Origin: QQWI01 sp964522015
GTDB lineage: Bacteria > Bacillota > Clostridia > Peptostreptococcales > Acidaminobacteraceae
Direction: 5' to 3'
Length of the DNA stretch: 64,000 nt
NCBI GenBank assembly: GCA_964522015.1
Contig: CAZFST010000020.1
Coordinates: 1 to 64,000 of the forward strand
Part shown: positions 42,663 through 51,708 of the stretch, one piece after another
How positions within the stretch are numbered: the stretch's first letter is position 1
Layout of the letters: every line of letters begins with the position of its first letter
Notes under the pieces: model-generated
What the model was told of the DNA's origin: nothing
Databases searched by the model: none
What the model saw: only the letters and a program-made list of their open reading frames with translations
Translations under genes and position numbers: made by a program

Positions 42663-43424
42663 TTATAAAGATTTTAAATAGGTAAGTTTTGCGCCGTCAA
42701 ATTCAATGTGTTTTATCAGTGCTGCAAGAATCCCATTGAGAGCAGCTTTCACAGCAACTGGATCTTTTGTGGCGACTGCAGCAGTTAGGGCATCATTCAG
42801 TTCTTTTCGTAATTCTGGTGTAACCCCTGAATTGGCCTTTAAAGCTTCAATGGTTTGCTTAACAACTTCTCTATCAGCTACATTAGCTGCTCTAAAAGTT
42901 TCAATCGCTGCTTTGGCAGCTTCTTTAGTCATGGTACCAGCCTCAACTTGAGCATGAATGTCAAGTAGATAGGCTTCGTTTGCTGATAAATGACCGGTTT
43001 TAATAGTGGCTCTTTCAGCCATTAAATCAGTATGAACGCTGTCGTGTGATGCCCAAGCAGTTTCAAATGCGTCCATTAAATCTGCAGCATACACGTTGAT
43101 GATTTCAGTCATTTTTGTTCTGTAGGCTAATTTTTTCTCTTGTGCTTGCGCTAATCGATCCTGTTGTTTTTGCTCAAAAGCCTTCCGCTTTTCAGCAAAT
43201 TTCAAAGCGATCTTTTCTGCTTTAGCAATTTTTGGTGCTTTTTCTTTAATAGTCAGCTTTTGATTAGGGACTGCTTTTTCATTAAGAATTACTTTTTCCC
43301 CAGCGGGTGCTACGGGCGTTACTTGAGACTGATTTGCAAACGCCATTCCGGGAAGTGCAATCGATGCAACTAATGCACTGACTAAAACCAATTTGATCAT
43401 TTTCTTAAACATAGTCGTTTTCAT
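42663..43424 (-). CDS. Secreted helical protein of unknown function
   Basis: 253 residues from ATG 43424 (AAAGGAG upstream). Clear signal peptide (ALVASIALPGMAFA), a short Pro-rich part, then Lys/Glu/Ala/Gln-rich long helices (KIALKFAEKRKAFEQKQQDR and onward) with no Cys. Resembles secreted coiled-coil proteins of Clostridia; no domain recognised. It is alone between a terminator and the 4Fe-4S aldo/keto reductase on the same strand. Confidence 0.65.
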   Translation of the reverse strand: MKTTMFKKMIKLVLVSALVASIALPGMAFANQSQVTPVAPAGEKVILNEKAVPNQKLTIKEKAPKIAKAEKIALKFAEKRKAFEQKQQDRLAQAQEKKLAYRTKMTEIINVYAADLMDAFETAWASHDSVHTDLMAERATIKTGHLSANEAYLLDIHAQVEAGTMTKEAAKAAIETFRAANVADREVVKQTIEALKANSGVTPELRKELNDALTAAVATKDPVAVKAALNGILAALIKHIEFDGAKLTYLKSL

Positions 43425-43536
43425 ATAAAACTCCTTTCGAGTAGTCGTCGAGCATCTTGGCTCACTTTTATTATAGAGCAAGTGCCCTTGGCATCTCAAA
43501 GGTCAAACTGTGGCAAAGTTGTGGCAGTTTTATTGC

Positions 43537-44664
43537 CTATGCTTCAAAGTACGCACTCAAGCTTTTTAAATCATTGATAATGCCAATATTCTGTGGGCAT
43601 TTACCTTCACATTGGCCGCAGGCGGTACACTGGTCAGCTCTGCTCTCTTTTGGCATCTGATTGTAATGGACCTTATAGGTGGCTTGGTCATCAAACATAA
43701 AGGATTGATTATATAATTTGAATGTCCGCGGAATGTTGATACCAAACTCACATGGCATACAGTAACCACAGTCTGTACAGTTATTTTGAATGCGGGACCG
43801 GTAGGTATTAGCAACTTGTTTGATCAGGTTTTGCTCATTTTCACTGAGCATCCCACAATAGCTTGCTTTAGCAACAGCCACATTTTCACTTAACTGTTCC
43901 TGTGTACCCATGCCACTAAGAACCAAGTCCACACCCGCTTGATTATAAAGATAATCAAATGCCCAAGCAGCCGGTGTTTTTTTCACTGGATTTGAAGCCC
44001 ATAGGTCTTTTATATCATTTGGTACAGAATTCGTTAAACTACCGCCCCGTAAGGGTTCCATTACAATCACATGGATGCCTTTTTCTTTAGCCAGGTGTAA
44101 TCCAGCAAGACCCGCTTGATAGTTTTCATCCATATAATTTAATTGGATTTGGCAAAAGTCCCATGGGTAATGACCGATGATTTCTTGAAAAACTTGGGAT
44201 TCATCATGAAATGAAAAACCGATTTTCGAGATTTTACCACTGGCCTTCAGCTTTTCCAACACTGAAAAGACATCCAGTGCAAGCATATTGGCCCAAGTTG
44301 TTTTATTCATTGCATGCAATAGATAATAATCAAAGGTCTCTACATTTAAGCGTTCCAGTTGCTCGTCAACTAGGCGGTATACGTCTTCTTGGGTTTTTAC
44401 CATCCAAACCGGTAGTTTTGTCGCAACCTTGATGTGACGTTTTCCCTTAGCCCCAAAATACGCGCCAATCACCTTTTCACTGTTGCCACCATGATAGACA
44501 TAAGCCGTATCAAAATACGTTAGTCCTTGTGACACCGCAGCATCAAACAACTCAAAAGTCTTATCGTAATCGATTTGTGTTGGGTCATCATTAAGTATTG
44601 GCAACCGCATACATCCAAGACCAAGCAGTCCTTGATCACCTTGAATTCTGTGTTTTAATGGCAT
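43537..44664 (-). CDS. Aldo/keto reductase with C-terminal 2[4Fe-4S] domain
   Basis: 375 residues. Aldo/keto barrel ~1-280: Asp52/Tyr57 in FDTAYVYHGGNSE and VATKLPVWM; catalytic His in YYLLHAMN. The tail carries CTDCGYCMPCEFGI and CTACGQCEGKCPQNIG, eight Cys for two cubane clusters. This fused family is typical of anaerobes and may link ferredoxin electrons to carbonyl reduction. Spaced away from neighbours, so probably monocistronic. Confidence 0.9.
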   Translation of the reverse strand: MPLKHRIQGDQGLLGLGCMRLPILNDDPTQIDYDKTFELFDAAVSQGLTYFDTAYVYHGGNSEKVIGAYFGAKGKRHIKVATKLPVWMVKTQEDVYRLVDEQLERLNVETFDYYLLHAMNKTTWANMLALDVFSVLEKLKASGKISKIGFSFHDESQVFQEIIGHYPWDFCQIQLNYMDENYQAGLAGLHLAKEKGIHVIVMEPLRGGSLTNSVPNDIKDLWASNPVKKTPAAWAFDYLYNQAGVDLVLSGMGTQEQLSENVAVAKASYCGMLSENEQNLIKQVANTYRSRIQNNCTDCGYCMPCEFGINIPRTFKLYNQSFMFDDQATYKVHYNQMPKESRADQCTACGQCEGKCPQNIGIINDLKSLSAYFEA

Positions 44665-44828
44665 AAATTAACTCCCTTCATTTCTTTAGACAGTCTAAAG
44701 ATGTCTACTTAAATAGTGAACCATAATGACGAAAGATGCAAGAGGAAATATGTCCATGATGTCATAAATTTAACTTGGGGTTAAAATTCATCCTAGTGTC
44801 TGAAAATAAACCTAGTGTCATTTCTATT

Positions 44829-44862
44829 TTGGCATCAAAATTGCAGAATGTTATGATAACAT
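44829..44862 (+). promoter_or_regulatory. Promoter with perfect palindromic operator before the GH8 gene
   Basis: TTGGCA (44829-44834), 17 bases, TATGAT (44852-44857). ATGTTATGATAACAT (44848-44862) is an exact 7-1-7 palindrome lying over the -10 element, so a dimeric repressor could block polymerase. CCTAGTGTC or CCAGTGTC repeats flank the site. Confidence 0.7.
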
Positions 44863-44901
44863 GACCAATCCAGTGTCATGAAAATTTGAAGGAGAGTGTT
44901 T

Positions 44902-46665
44902 ATGAAATTAAAAAAAGTAATGGCATTTGCATTGAGTTTTGCCTTGGCAGTTGGAACTTTTTCACCAGCCTTTGCAGCAACAAGCAATAAAGCGTTTCCA
45001 CAGAGCGATGATTTCACATCAAGAAGCGTTGCCCCCCGTGTCCTATTATGGGGTGGACCAATCAATTTAATGCCCCATTGGTACACTAAAGCAGTTGAAA
45101 AAGCAAGCATGAACTCTGCAGTGGTTGCCTACTATAAACAGTGGCGAGATGATTTCTACAAAGTTTATACTCAGGATGCGAGTGGAAAAGATATTGGTGT
45201 TATAGAAGGTCATATCACCGGTGGTACTGCTGAAAATGAAGGGGACTGGAAAAACGCTAAATGTGTTGCTGCATCTGAGCATGTGGGCTATGGTATGATA
45301 ATCTTCGCCTTAATGTCAGGTTATGATGGCGATAACGGTGAAGCAAAAGCAAAATTCGACTCCCTAGTTAGACTTTATCTTGGTCTTAAGCGTGAGAATA
45401 ATCTGATGGCTTGGGCAGTTCCAGAAGATGTGAATCTCTTCAAAAACGCATTAAATGAAGATAAAATCGCAACTTTACCATATAGCGCCACCGATGGTGA
45501 CTTTGATATTGCTTACGCCTTGTTACTGGCTGATAAACAGTGGCCAAATGATGCAACCCATGGCAGCACTTATAAGCAACTGGCATTAAATATGATTGAA
45601 AATGGTATCGCAAAAGATTTGATTTTCCCCACTACTAAACGAATTGCTTTAGGTGATTGGCATACTTTTGGGATTACAGATGGTTGGGCTGATGGTACGA
45701 GTAAAAAAGACCTACTCCAGTTTAATGAATACGTTACCCGTTCAAGTGATTTTATGTTAGAAAATCTTCGTGCATTTGCCGAAGCATCCCCTGCCAACGC
45801 TCCACTTTTCAATAGCAGTATTGAAGAATGCTATAAAATATTTGAAGCCTTTAATGCCAACCACAATAAAGATGCCAATGGTGTCTCCACTGGCTTAATC
45901 AGTGATTTTATCATCAACGATTACACCTTCAAATTAAAAGCTGGCAGCACTACAAAATACATCGTTACCTTTGGCACTACTATTCAACCGGCTCCAGAAG
46001 AAGTTTACCAAGCCTTGGACGAGAATTTCCCAGTTAAAGCTTACTCAGAAAACTCTTGCCGCGTACCACAGCGTCTTGCTCTGGATTACGTATTGAGTGC
46101 TGCACCAGCTGCTGGCGCCACAGATTCCCGTGAGAAAACAATCAAACAATTAAATCTCATCAGCGCATTTGCAAATGGTAAAATAGGCGGTGCATGGGGA
46201 CCAATTTGGGATAAAATTAAGGACGGTTACTACCTTGATGGTACATCAATGGATTGGGGCACAGAGCATCTTGGCAACAGTAATGGCATCAATGCACTCC
46301 AGTTCTTATCTTGCTTTGTTTCATCTAGTGTCGTGAATAACCCAATTAGCTTAGGGTCAGGCTTTGGTACGATTTCTGGCATGCACGCAAAAGCCAGCGG
46401 CGTTGCCGATCCTTACTTCAAAGACACCCTTTCTATGCTAAACTTGCTCTTGATTTCAGGTAACTGGTGGTCTCCAAGGGATTCTGCCAATCAAAACCCA
46501 CCGACACCAGTGTTTAACGAATGGACAGTTGGTGTTCAGTATACACAAGGTGATATGATTAACTACAATAATAAAATTTGGCAGTGTAAGTATACACACC
46601 GTGCGGACTCCCCTACCTGGTTCCCTGGTGCTCCTGGTATCTGGTTCTGGGAAGCTGTTAAATAG
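44902..46665 (+). CDS. Secreted GH8 glycanase with CBM5/12-type chitin/cellulose-binding tail
   Basis: 587 residues from ATG 44902 (AAGGAG upstream; a GTG two codons earlier is less likely). Signal peptide ends AFAATS. GH8 core: general acid Glu126 in ASEHVGYGM, and ATDGDFDIAYALLLAD (Asp198/200), the family signature. The C-terminal ~50 residues (WTVGVQYTQGDMINYNNKIW, then aromatic-rich to FWEAVK) match the short CBM5/12 domain found on chitinases. GH8 enzymes cut beta-1,4-glucan, xylan or chitosan; the tail favours chitosan or chitin-like material, not proven. Confidence 0.88.
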   Translation: MKLKKVMAFALSFALAVGTFSPAFAATSNKAFPQSDDFTSRSVAPRVLLWGGPINLMPHWYTKAVEKASMNSAVVAYYKQWRDDFYKVYTQDASGKDIGVIEGHITGGTAENEGDWKNAKCVAASEHVGYGMIIFALMSGYDGDNGEAKAKFDSLVRLYLGLKRENNLMAWAVPEDVNLFKNALNEDKIATLPYSATDGDFDIAYALLLADKQWPNDATHGSTYKQLALNMIENGIAKDLIFPTTKRIALGDWHTFGITDGWADGTSKKDLLQFNEYVTRSSDFMLENLRAFAEASPANAPLFNSSIEECYKIFEAFNANHNKDANGVSTGLISDFIINDYTFKLKAGSTTKYIVTFGTTIQPAPEEVYQALDENFPVKAYSENSCRVPQRLALDYVLSAAPAAGATDSREKTIKQLNLISAFANGKIGGAWGPIWDKIKDGYYLDGTSMDWGTEHLGNSNGINALQFLSCFVSSSVVNNPISLGSGFGTISGMHAKASGVADPYFKDTLSMLNLLLISGNWWSPRDSANQNPPTPVFNEWTVGVQYTQGDMINYNNKIWQCKYTHRADSPTWFPGAPGIWFWEAVK

Positions 46666-46700
46666 GCTATTAATTTAATAAACCAAGAATCAAAATAAAA

Positions 46701-46734
46701 AAAGAGCTGCGTCTATCAACTAGACCAGCTCTTT
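46701..46734. terminator. Bidirectional terminator
   Basis: AAAGAGCT-GC-GTCTA pairs with TAGAC-C-AGCTCTTT; A-rich before, T-rich after. Ends the GH8 gene and the aldo/keto reductase gene. Confidence 0.85.
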
Positions 46735-46782
46735 CTTATGTTTTTTAATCATCCTAATATTTTTTAAACATCCTAAATCAGT

Positions 46783-47700
46783 TTAAGGTAGCATATTCCC
46801 AGCTGCAGTATAAAGGCCATACCACTCAGGAGCCGTTAACTTCACGTGACTGGCCTGGGCAATTGACTTAAGTCGCTCCGGGTTAGTGGTGCCTACAATG
46901 GTCTGCATTTTTGCGGGATGACGCAAAATCCATGCGATGGCAATGGCGGATTTTGTGACTTGATACTGAGTGGCGAGTTTTTCAAGCGCTGCGTTTAGCT
47001 CTGGAAACAGAGGAGAATCCACAAAAACACCATCGAAAAAACCATATTGCAATGGCGACCAGGCCTGGATGGTCATCTGATGAATTCGGCTATACTCTAA
47101 AATGTGACCATCCCTTGAAACTGCCCCCTCAAAGTTTGTATTGACCTGAATACCCGAATCAACCATTCCAGTATTCTTAAGGCTAAATTGCAGTTGATTG
47201 ACTATGAGGGGTTGAGTCACAGCTGTTTTCAATAGTGAAACTTGCATGCTGTTCATGTTGCTCACACCAAAGTGACGGACTTTTCCTTGCTTATGCAATT
47301 GGTCAAAAGCAGCAGCCACTTCCCATGGGTCCATTAAGGTATCAGGACGGTGTAATATGAAAAGGTCCAAATACTCCGTTTGCAGGCGATTCAAAATTTT
47401 ATCAACCGACTGTATCGTATATTCTTTTGATAAATCGTAAAACCCATCTCTAATACTGGATTTGCTTTGAATGATGATTTGCTCCCGCAAGTTTGGATTT
47501 TGCGCTAAAACCTTTCCAAACTGGGTTTCGCAGACCCCGCCGCCATAAATATCTGCATGGTCAAAGTGATTAACGCCAAGGGATCTGGCTAAATCAATAT
47601 AAGCCTCTAGTTCAGTCACAGACATATCGTCAATGCGCATGCATCCTAAAACAATTTCAGACCCTTTAAGTTCCGATTTTCCAAGCTGAATTGTGTTCAT
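46783..47700 (-). CDS. Aldo/keto reductase (no iron-sulfur domain)
   Basis: 305 residues from ATG 47700 (AAGGGGG upstream). Barrel motifs: FDHADIYGGGVCE with catalytic Asp/Tyr, QSKSSIRDG (Lys), LDLFILHRPD with the His, and HFGVSNMN, QLQFSL, WILRHP for NADPH. Closest in type to the YdhF/Tas-like oxidoreductases. It lies 46 bases behind queC on the same strand, separated by a copy of the palindromic repeat, so it could be read as the last gene of the queuosine operon, but a functional link is unproven. Confidence 0.85.
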   Translation of the reverse strand: MNTIQLGKSELKGSEIVLGCMRIDDMSVTELEAYIDLARSLGVNHFDHADIYGGGVCETQFGKVLAQNPNLREQIIIQSKSSIRDGFYDLSKEYTIQSVDKILNRLQTEYLDLFILHRPDTLMDPWEVAAAFDQLHKQGKVRHFGVSNMNSMQVSLLKTAVTQPLIVNQLQFSLKNTGMVDSGIQVNTNFEGAVSRDGHILEYSRIHQMTIQAWSPLQYGFFDGVFVDSPLFPELNAALEKLATQYQVTKSAIAIAWILRHPAKMQTIVGTTNPERLKSIAQASHVKLTAPEWYGLYTAAGNMLP

Positions 47701-47720
47701 TAATTGCCCCCTTGTAAAGC

Positions 47721-47755
47721 GACTCAGGGGGACGTGCACCGTGAATCACTGAGTC
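47721..47755 (-). repeat. Palindromic repeat, copy 1
   Basis: Contains GGGGGACGTGCACCG within a GACTC...GAGTC frame and lies over the 3' end of queC, including its stop codon. Four other members are at 48563, 51739, 53231 and 56618. Confidence 0.8.
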
Positions 47756-48420
47756 ACTAAGTTAGTGTTGAGATGGGCCTCAAGCCCTTTTCTTCGAAGA
47801 TGACAAGCGGGACATTCCCCACAGCCATCCCCAATAATCCCATTATAGCACGTCAAGGTTTGATTGCGCACATAATCCAAAGCTCCTAAATCATCAGCCA
47901 GTTTCCAGGTTTCTCTTTTATCAAGCCACATGAGGGGGGTGATCACATTAAATGAATAATCCATGGACAGATTCAGTGTCACGGTCAAGGATTTTATAAA
48001 GACATCACGGCAATCTGGATATCCAGAAAAGTCGCTTTGAGAAACCCCCGTAATGATCTGGCTAATACCCAACTGCTTAGCTAAAACCGCCGCAAAAGTA
48101 ATAAATAACATATTACGCCCGTCCACAACCGAATTTGGTACGGCGCCCTCGGCCAGTGACCCATGGCAATCCACAGCAATATCCTTCCGCGTAAGGCTAT
48201 TAGGCGCCAATTGCCCAAGTAGGGACATATCTAAAATATGGTGCGACACTTTAAAATCACCACAAATTTTCTTCGCACACTCTAGTTCCAGGCTATGCCG
48301 CTGCCCATAATCAAAACTCACAGCCACCACTTCATCATATAACTTCAAAGCTTGCAATAGGCAAGTTGTACTATCCTGGCCACCACTAAAAACCACCAAA
48401 GCTTTCTTCAAATCAGTCAT
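47746..48420 (-). CDS. queC: 7-cyano-7-deazaguanine synthase
   Basis: 224 residues. ATP-dependent conversion of 7-carboxy-7-deazaguanine and ammonia to preQ0. FSGGQDSTT at residues 11-19 is the PP-loop and the C-terminal CGECPACHLRRKG carries the zinc Cys set. Start overlaps the queE stop by one base (TAATG). Its last residues are encoded within a repeat element. Part of the queD-queE-queC chain controlled by the riboswitch at 51633. Confidence 0.95.
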   Translation of the reverse strand: MTDLKKALVVFSGGQDSTTCLLQALKLYDEVVAVSFDYGQRHSLELECAKKICGDFKVSHHILDMSLLGQLAPNSLTRKDIAVDCHGSLAEGAVPNSVVDGRNMLFITFAAVLAKQLGISQIITGVSQSDFSGYPDCRDVFIKSLTVTLNLSMDYSFNVITPLMWLDKRETWKLADDLGALDYVRNQTLTCYNGIIGDGCGECPACHLRRKGLEAHLNTNLVTQ

Positions 48421-49169
48421 TATACACCTCTCATATCAGGATGCCAGATGAATTTATGCAGTTGCATCTGGATGCGTACGCCATTAAGTTTTTCTTCTAT
48501 CAGCCGGGCTACAATAATCTGGGGATCCAGAGTCTTGTAACATGGACTAAAGAGAATCTGTGGAGCGGGCCAGGGGGCGTCCCCCTGGCTCATTCTCTGA
48601 ATCTCTTTTGCAAAGTCAATCGCGACTGACAAATCGGCTAAGTCGTTCATTACGAATTTGACAGTGTCAGTATGCCTTAGGCCCTTGAAATTTTCTAGGT
48701 CCATTTGCTGAGTTTGTCCACTGCTTGGTAATTTATAGTCAACCGTCAGGGTGAGATTTGGAAACGCTGCAAATGTCTCTTGAAGTGACTTAAGGGATAC
48801 AGAACCATTTGTTTCAATCTCCACCCGACAATTTGGCAGGGCTAATAGGCCATCTATTAATACGAAAAGAGTCCCTTGGGGTTGCAATAGCGGTTCCCCG
48901 CCGGTTATAGTCACACAGTGAACACCGCTGACTTTGACTCTTTCAATCAGATTCTGTGGCGTCTCTTCTAGATAGGGCGCCTCTTTTTGAGACCAAGCGG
49001 TATCACACCACTTGCATCTTAAATTGCAGCCATTTAGCCTTATAAAATAAGCCAATGCCCCGCTTTGTAGCCCCTCTCCATTGATGCTGATAAATTCTTC
49101 AATTACCTGTAGCGTCTGAATTTCCTCTGACGTCTGCTTAACCACTGGCGTCTGAATCACACGTGACAT
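48420..49169 (-). CDS. queE: 7-carboxy-7-deazaguanine synthase (radical SAM)
   Basis: 249 residues. Uses SAM and 6-carboxytetrahydropterin to form the deazapurine ring. Cys48, Cys52, Cys55 in CNLRCKWC bind the cluster, and GGEPLLQP is the SAM-contact strand. N-terminal ~18 residues (SRVIQTPVVKQTSEE) extend beyond the family core. Residues around MSQGDAPWPAP are encoded by a member of the palindromic repeat family (48563-48591) and appear as an in-frame insertion before QILFSPC. Confidence 0.93.
   Translation of the reverse strand: MSRVIQTPVVKQTSEEIQTLQVIEEFISINGEGLQSGALAYFIRLNGCNLRCKWCDTAWSQKEAPYLEETPQNLIERVKVSGVHCVTITGGEPLLQPQGTLFVLIDGLLALPNCRVEIETNGSVSLKSLQETFAAFPNLTLTVDYKLPSSGQTQQMDLENFKGLRHTDTVKFVMNDLADLSVAIDFAKEIQRMSQGDAPWPAPQILFSPCYKTLDPQIIVARLIEEKLNGVRIQMQLHKFIWHPDMRGV
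48563..48591 (-). repeat. Palindromic repeat inside queE
   Basis: GCCAGGGGG-CGT-CCCCCTGGC is a 9-bp perfect stem with a 3-base loop, flanked by GAGC/CTC. It shares GAGCCAGGGGGACG (read on minus) with the intergenic copy at 56618, yet lies wholly within the coding frame. Confidence 0.85.
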
Positions 49170-49174
49170 CGGGG

Positions 49175-49594
49175 TTACCGCCAGTAAGACGCGCTATTTT
49201 TAGGCGTCTCATACACAGTGACCTTGCTAATCCCTGGCAGTTGATTTGCCAATTGGTCAAAAAAGTAGCGGGCAAAGGCCTCGGCTGTTGGTCTAAAGTC
49301 GATTACCACCATCTCAAACCCCTCTTCTGTTAGGGCTTCGATGGTTTTATCTTTTAGGGAGTTGCGCTCGTATACAAATTTATGGTCAAAATAATCGCAT
49401 AATGATTTCAGTCCTCGTTTGATTTCACCAAAATCGCATACCATATCCCTTTCCTGCCCGCTTGGTATAAGCTCTGCTTGGCTTACTTCTACGACCACCT
49501 GCCACCTATGACCATGCAGATTAGCACATGCACCTTTATAATCTTTTAAAAAATGGGCACTATCAAAGTGTGCCTCTGTTTGAATACTAAACAT
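49175..49594 (-). CDS. queD: 6-carboxy-5,6,7,8-tetrahydropterin synthase
   Basis: 139 residues. Converts dihydroneopterin triphosphate to 6-carboxytetrahydropterin. Zinc ligands in HFDSAHFL and CANLHGH (catalytic Cys then His-Gly-His), and the ending TVYETPKNSASY with the substrate Glu are complete. AGGAG before ATG; 5 bases precede queE. Confidence 0.95.
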   Translation of the reverse strand: MFSIQTEAHFDSAHFLKDYKGACANLHGHRWQVVVEVSQAELIPSGQERDMVCDFGEIKRGLKSLCDYFDHKFVYERNSLKDKTIEALTEEGFEMVVIDFRPTAEAFARYFFDQLANQLPGISKVTVYETPKNSASYWR

Positions 49595-49615
49595 GATTAG
49601 CTCCTCTCGTTTTCG

Positions 49616-50440
49616 CTATGCTCTCACTGCACAGCCGATGGCACCATTAAACTGAGCATCGGCTAGGACCTCTACTGCTGGAAAATGGGCTCCCAGATAG
49701 TGCACCAGGGCTTTGTTTTTTGCAACGCCCCCTGATAGTAATATTGGTGAATTTCTAAAGGGGCGAAGGAGGGGTTCGATGCGCTTATAAAGTGCAAAGT
49801 TGACCCCTGCTGCTAGCTCGGGGACAGAATACCCCATGGCCATTTTCCCTACCAGTTCTGATTCAGAAAATACGGCGCATGTTGAATTCAAGGTTACCGG
49901 ATCTAGGTGGTGGGCGGAAAGCGCTGTTAAGTCCATCTCAAGAGCTGCAGCCATATTCTCCAAATACCGGCCACAGGAGGCTGCGCATTTGTCGTTCAAA
50001 TTTAAATCCACAACAATGCCCTTTTCAACTTTTAGGATTTTCACATCCTGGCCACCGACATCTAAAAGGACAAAGTCCTTTAACCCTGATTGCGACATGG
50101 CACCATAGGCATGGGCCTTGATTTCGTTGATAGCCTTTAAGCCGTTTAGTTTGGTATGGTGCCTACCATAACCTGTGGACATGCCTATCAAGGGCATATC
50201 TTGACGTATATATTGGTATAAACCAAGTTTCTTAAAATCAACACTGAGAGACAACTCAGGTGATGGCTTAGATTGCGGCTCAGAGCCGTCAAAACTCTGT
50301 TCTTCTCTTAGTACCCTTTGGCAATACTGTCTATAAAATGAGGCTGTACTCAGCTGATGCCGCCAAATAACACGGTGACCATCCTCTAACACAATCAACT
50401 TCACTTCCCGGCTGCCGATATCTATACCAATTGTTTGCAT
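49616..50440 (-). CDS. ATP-dependent activator of a 2-hydroxyacyl-CoA-dehydratase-like protein (BadF/BcrA family)
   Basis: 274 residues, ASKHA actin-like fold. GIDIGSREVKLIVLED is the phosphate-1 loop, VLLDVGGQDVK the phosphate-2 loop and LLSGGVAKN the adenosine loop. Cys152 (NDKCAASCGRYLE) and Cys188 (STCAVFSESE) match the two Cys that hold the inter-subunit 4Fe-4S cluster in the archerase family. It hydrolyses ATP to push an electron of very low potential onto its partner, the overlapping gene upstream (19-base overlap). Equivalent in role to the reductase of double-cubane cluster proteins. Confidence 0.85.
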   Translation of the reverse strand: MQTIGIDIGSREVKLIVLEDGHRVIWRHQLSTASFYRQYCQRVLREEQSFDGSEPQSKPSPELSLSVDFKKLGLYQYIRQDMPLIGMSTGYGRHHTKLNGLKAINEIKAHAYGAMSQSGLKDFVLLDVGGQDVKILKVEKGIVVDLNLNDKCAASCGRYLENMAAALEMDLTALSAHHLDPVTLNSTCAVFSESELVGKMAMGYSVPELAAGVNFALYKRIEPLLRPFRNSPILLSGGVAKNKALVHYLGAHFPAVEVLADAQFNGAIGCAVRA

Positions 50441-51552
50441 ATGGTGTATTCCTCTATGTTTTGCGGCTCTGATTTTTGTTGCTCTGCATTCTGTAAGTGT
50501 GAGTGGGGCTGTGCCTGTGACAAGTCCTTTTGATCTTTTAGCATATCGATATAGGCCTCCAGTCTTAGTTTGGCGCGGCTGTCCAGCTGCTGAGCTTTGT
50601 CCCCTTCAAGCGTTAGAATGGGAACATCAAAGGCTGTGCGCAGCACCATATCGTCTAGAGAATGATGGCAAAATGCCTGTGTGTAATGAATAATCCCATG
50701 GATTTGTCGCTGGGCCAGGGCTTTTTTTATGGCTTTGATTCGGTGCCAGATATCGTAGGGATAGGTGTAAGCAAGGTACTGGTCTACCAAGGATGTTGCC
50801 TCATGATAGTCAGGCATCATAAATTGTCTTTGCACTTCGTTAAAGACGATGCCCGCACCTTGTGTTTCAACGTAATCGTATAGGTCGCCGTACATGGGCG
50901 GAACTCCAAGGTAGGCAAGGCGGACTAAGGGTGGATTGGGGGGCCGGGTCGTGGCCTTTGCGATAAGGTCCTCAAGTTGCTGCTTAAAGGCCGCCGGATT
51001 ACCACAAAAATCGCTGAAACTGACAAGGGCCAGATGGTTTTCAAACCCTGTGACTTGATAGGTGGTATAAGTGAGCTGATCCACTATCACCCCAAGGGCT
51101 CGAATGCTATTAAGGGTTTTCCAAGTGGCGGTCACCTGACTTTCTGATACGTTAAAAACCTGCATCAGTTGCTTAAGGGAACCCTCTAGTTTTTTAGGGC
51201 ACCTATCATAGGGAAAGGCAAATTCTATATTTGGAATGCCTTTTAGTGTCAGTAATTGCTGAAGCCCCTTGGTATTTGAACAGTCCCCTTCTGTAACGGC
51301 TATAAAGGCATGGGGCTGTTCCATTAGGCAAGCGGTGTAAACCCCTTTGATCCATGCACATAGGCTTTTGGGTAACCCATTGTACTCGGCCTCATCAATC
51401 CATGCTTCTGATGCACCTGAGGTCACAAAAGAATTGTTCAGGTCACACACCACATCTCCAGCCGCATAAATAATTTCGCTTGGGATTGTATTGGAAATGG
51501 CAATCCGCTTTGGTTGATAGGCCCCATCTGTATTCAAGTTTTCTCTTGTCAT
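50422..51552 (-). CDS. 2-hydroxyacyl-CoA dehydratase / double-cubane cluster protein homologue
   Basis: 376 residues; AGGAAGGA upstream. Matches the HgdB-like single-subunit type rather than the two-subunit dehydratase. Candidate cluster Cys are at 36, 65, 75, 91 (EGDCSNTKG), 118 (YDRCPKK) and in SDFCGN and QAFCHHS. Proteins of this class use ATP-driven electrons from the activator to reduce substrates such as acetylene, hydrazine or azide. First gene behind the preQ1-type riboswitch and overlapping its activator; followed by queD, queE and queC. Substrate unknown; deazaguanine reduction is proposed in the findings. Confidence 0.8.
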   Translation of the reverse strand: MTRENLNTDGAYQPKRIAISNTIPSEIIYAAGDVVCDLNNSFVTSGASEAWIDEAEYNGLPKSLCAWIKGVYTACLMEQPHAFIAVTEGDCSNTKGLQQLLTLKGIPNIEFAFPYDRCPKKLEGSLKQLMQVFNVSESQVTATWKTLNSIRALGVIVDQLTYTTYQVTGFENHLALVSFSDFCGNPAAFKQQLEDLIAKATTRPPNPPLVRLAYLGVPPMYGDLYDYVETQGAGIVFNEVQRQFMMPDYHEATSLVDQYLAYTYPYDIWHRIKAIKKALAQRQIHGIIHYTQAFCHHSLDDMVLRTAFDVPILTLEGDKAQQLDSRAKLRLEAYIDMLKDQKDLSQAQPHSHLQNAEQQKSEPQNIEEYTICKQLV

Positions 51553-51577
51553 CCATTAAATCCTTCCTAAAAAAGCC

Positions 51578-51632
51578 AAAAAAAAAGAGCGCAAGCGCCC
51601 TAAAAGTCCCCATTGAAATGGAGACTTTAGGC
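51578..51632 (-). terminator. Riboswitch expression platform: two hairpins ending in a T run
   Basis: First, on the minus strand, CCTAAAGTCTCCAT pairs with ATGGGGACTTTTAGG. Then GGGCGCTTGCGCTC closes a tight stem followed by nine T. A termination point between riboswitch and first gene. Confidence 0.8.
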
Positions 51633-51675
51633 CCTAGTTTTGTTTTGAGACAGGATGGTACACGAACTGTCTTAT
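51633..51675 (-). promoter_or_regulatory. preQ1-I-like riboswitch aptamer
   Basis: On the minus strand P1 is AGACAG (51672-51667) with CTGTCT (51653-51648), the loop holds TTCGTGTACCATC (Tte-like GU..ACC loop), and the A-rich tail CAAAACAAAACTAGGG follows, as in class I preQ1 aptamers. Size (~40 nt), position (about 27 bases after the start site) and downstream queDEC genes all agree. Pseudoknot pairing of tail with loop is not fully resolved by eye. Confidence 0.72.
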
Positions 51676-51708
51676 TAAGTTACATTACGTCAGAGTTACA
51701 GCCTAACT

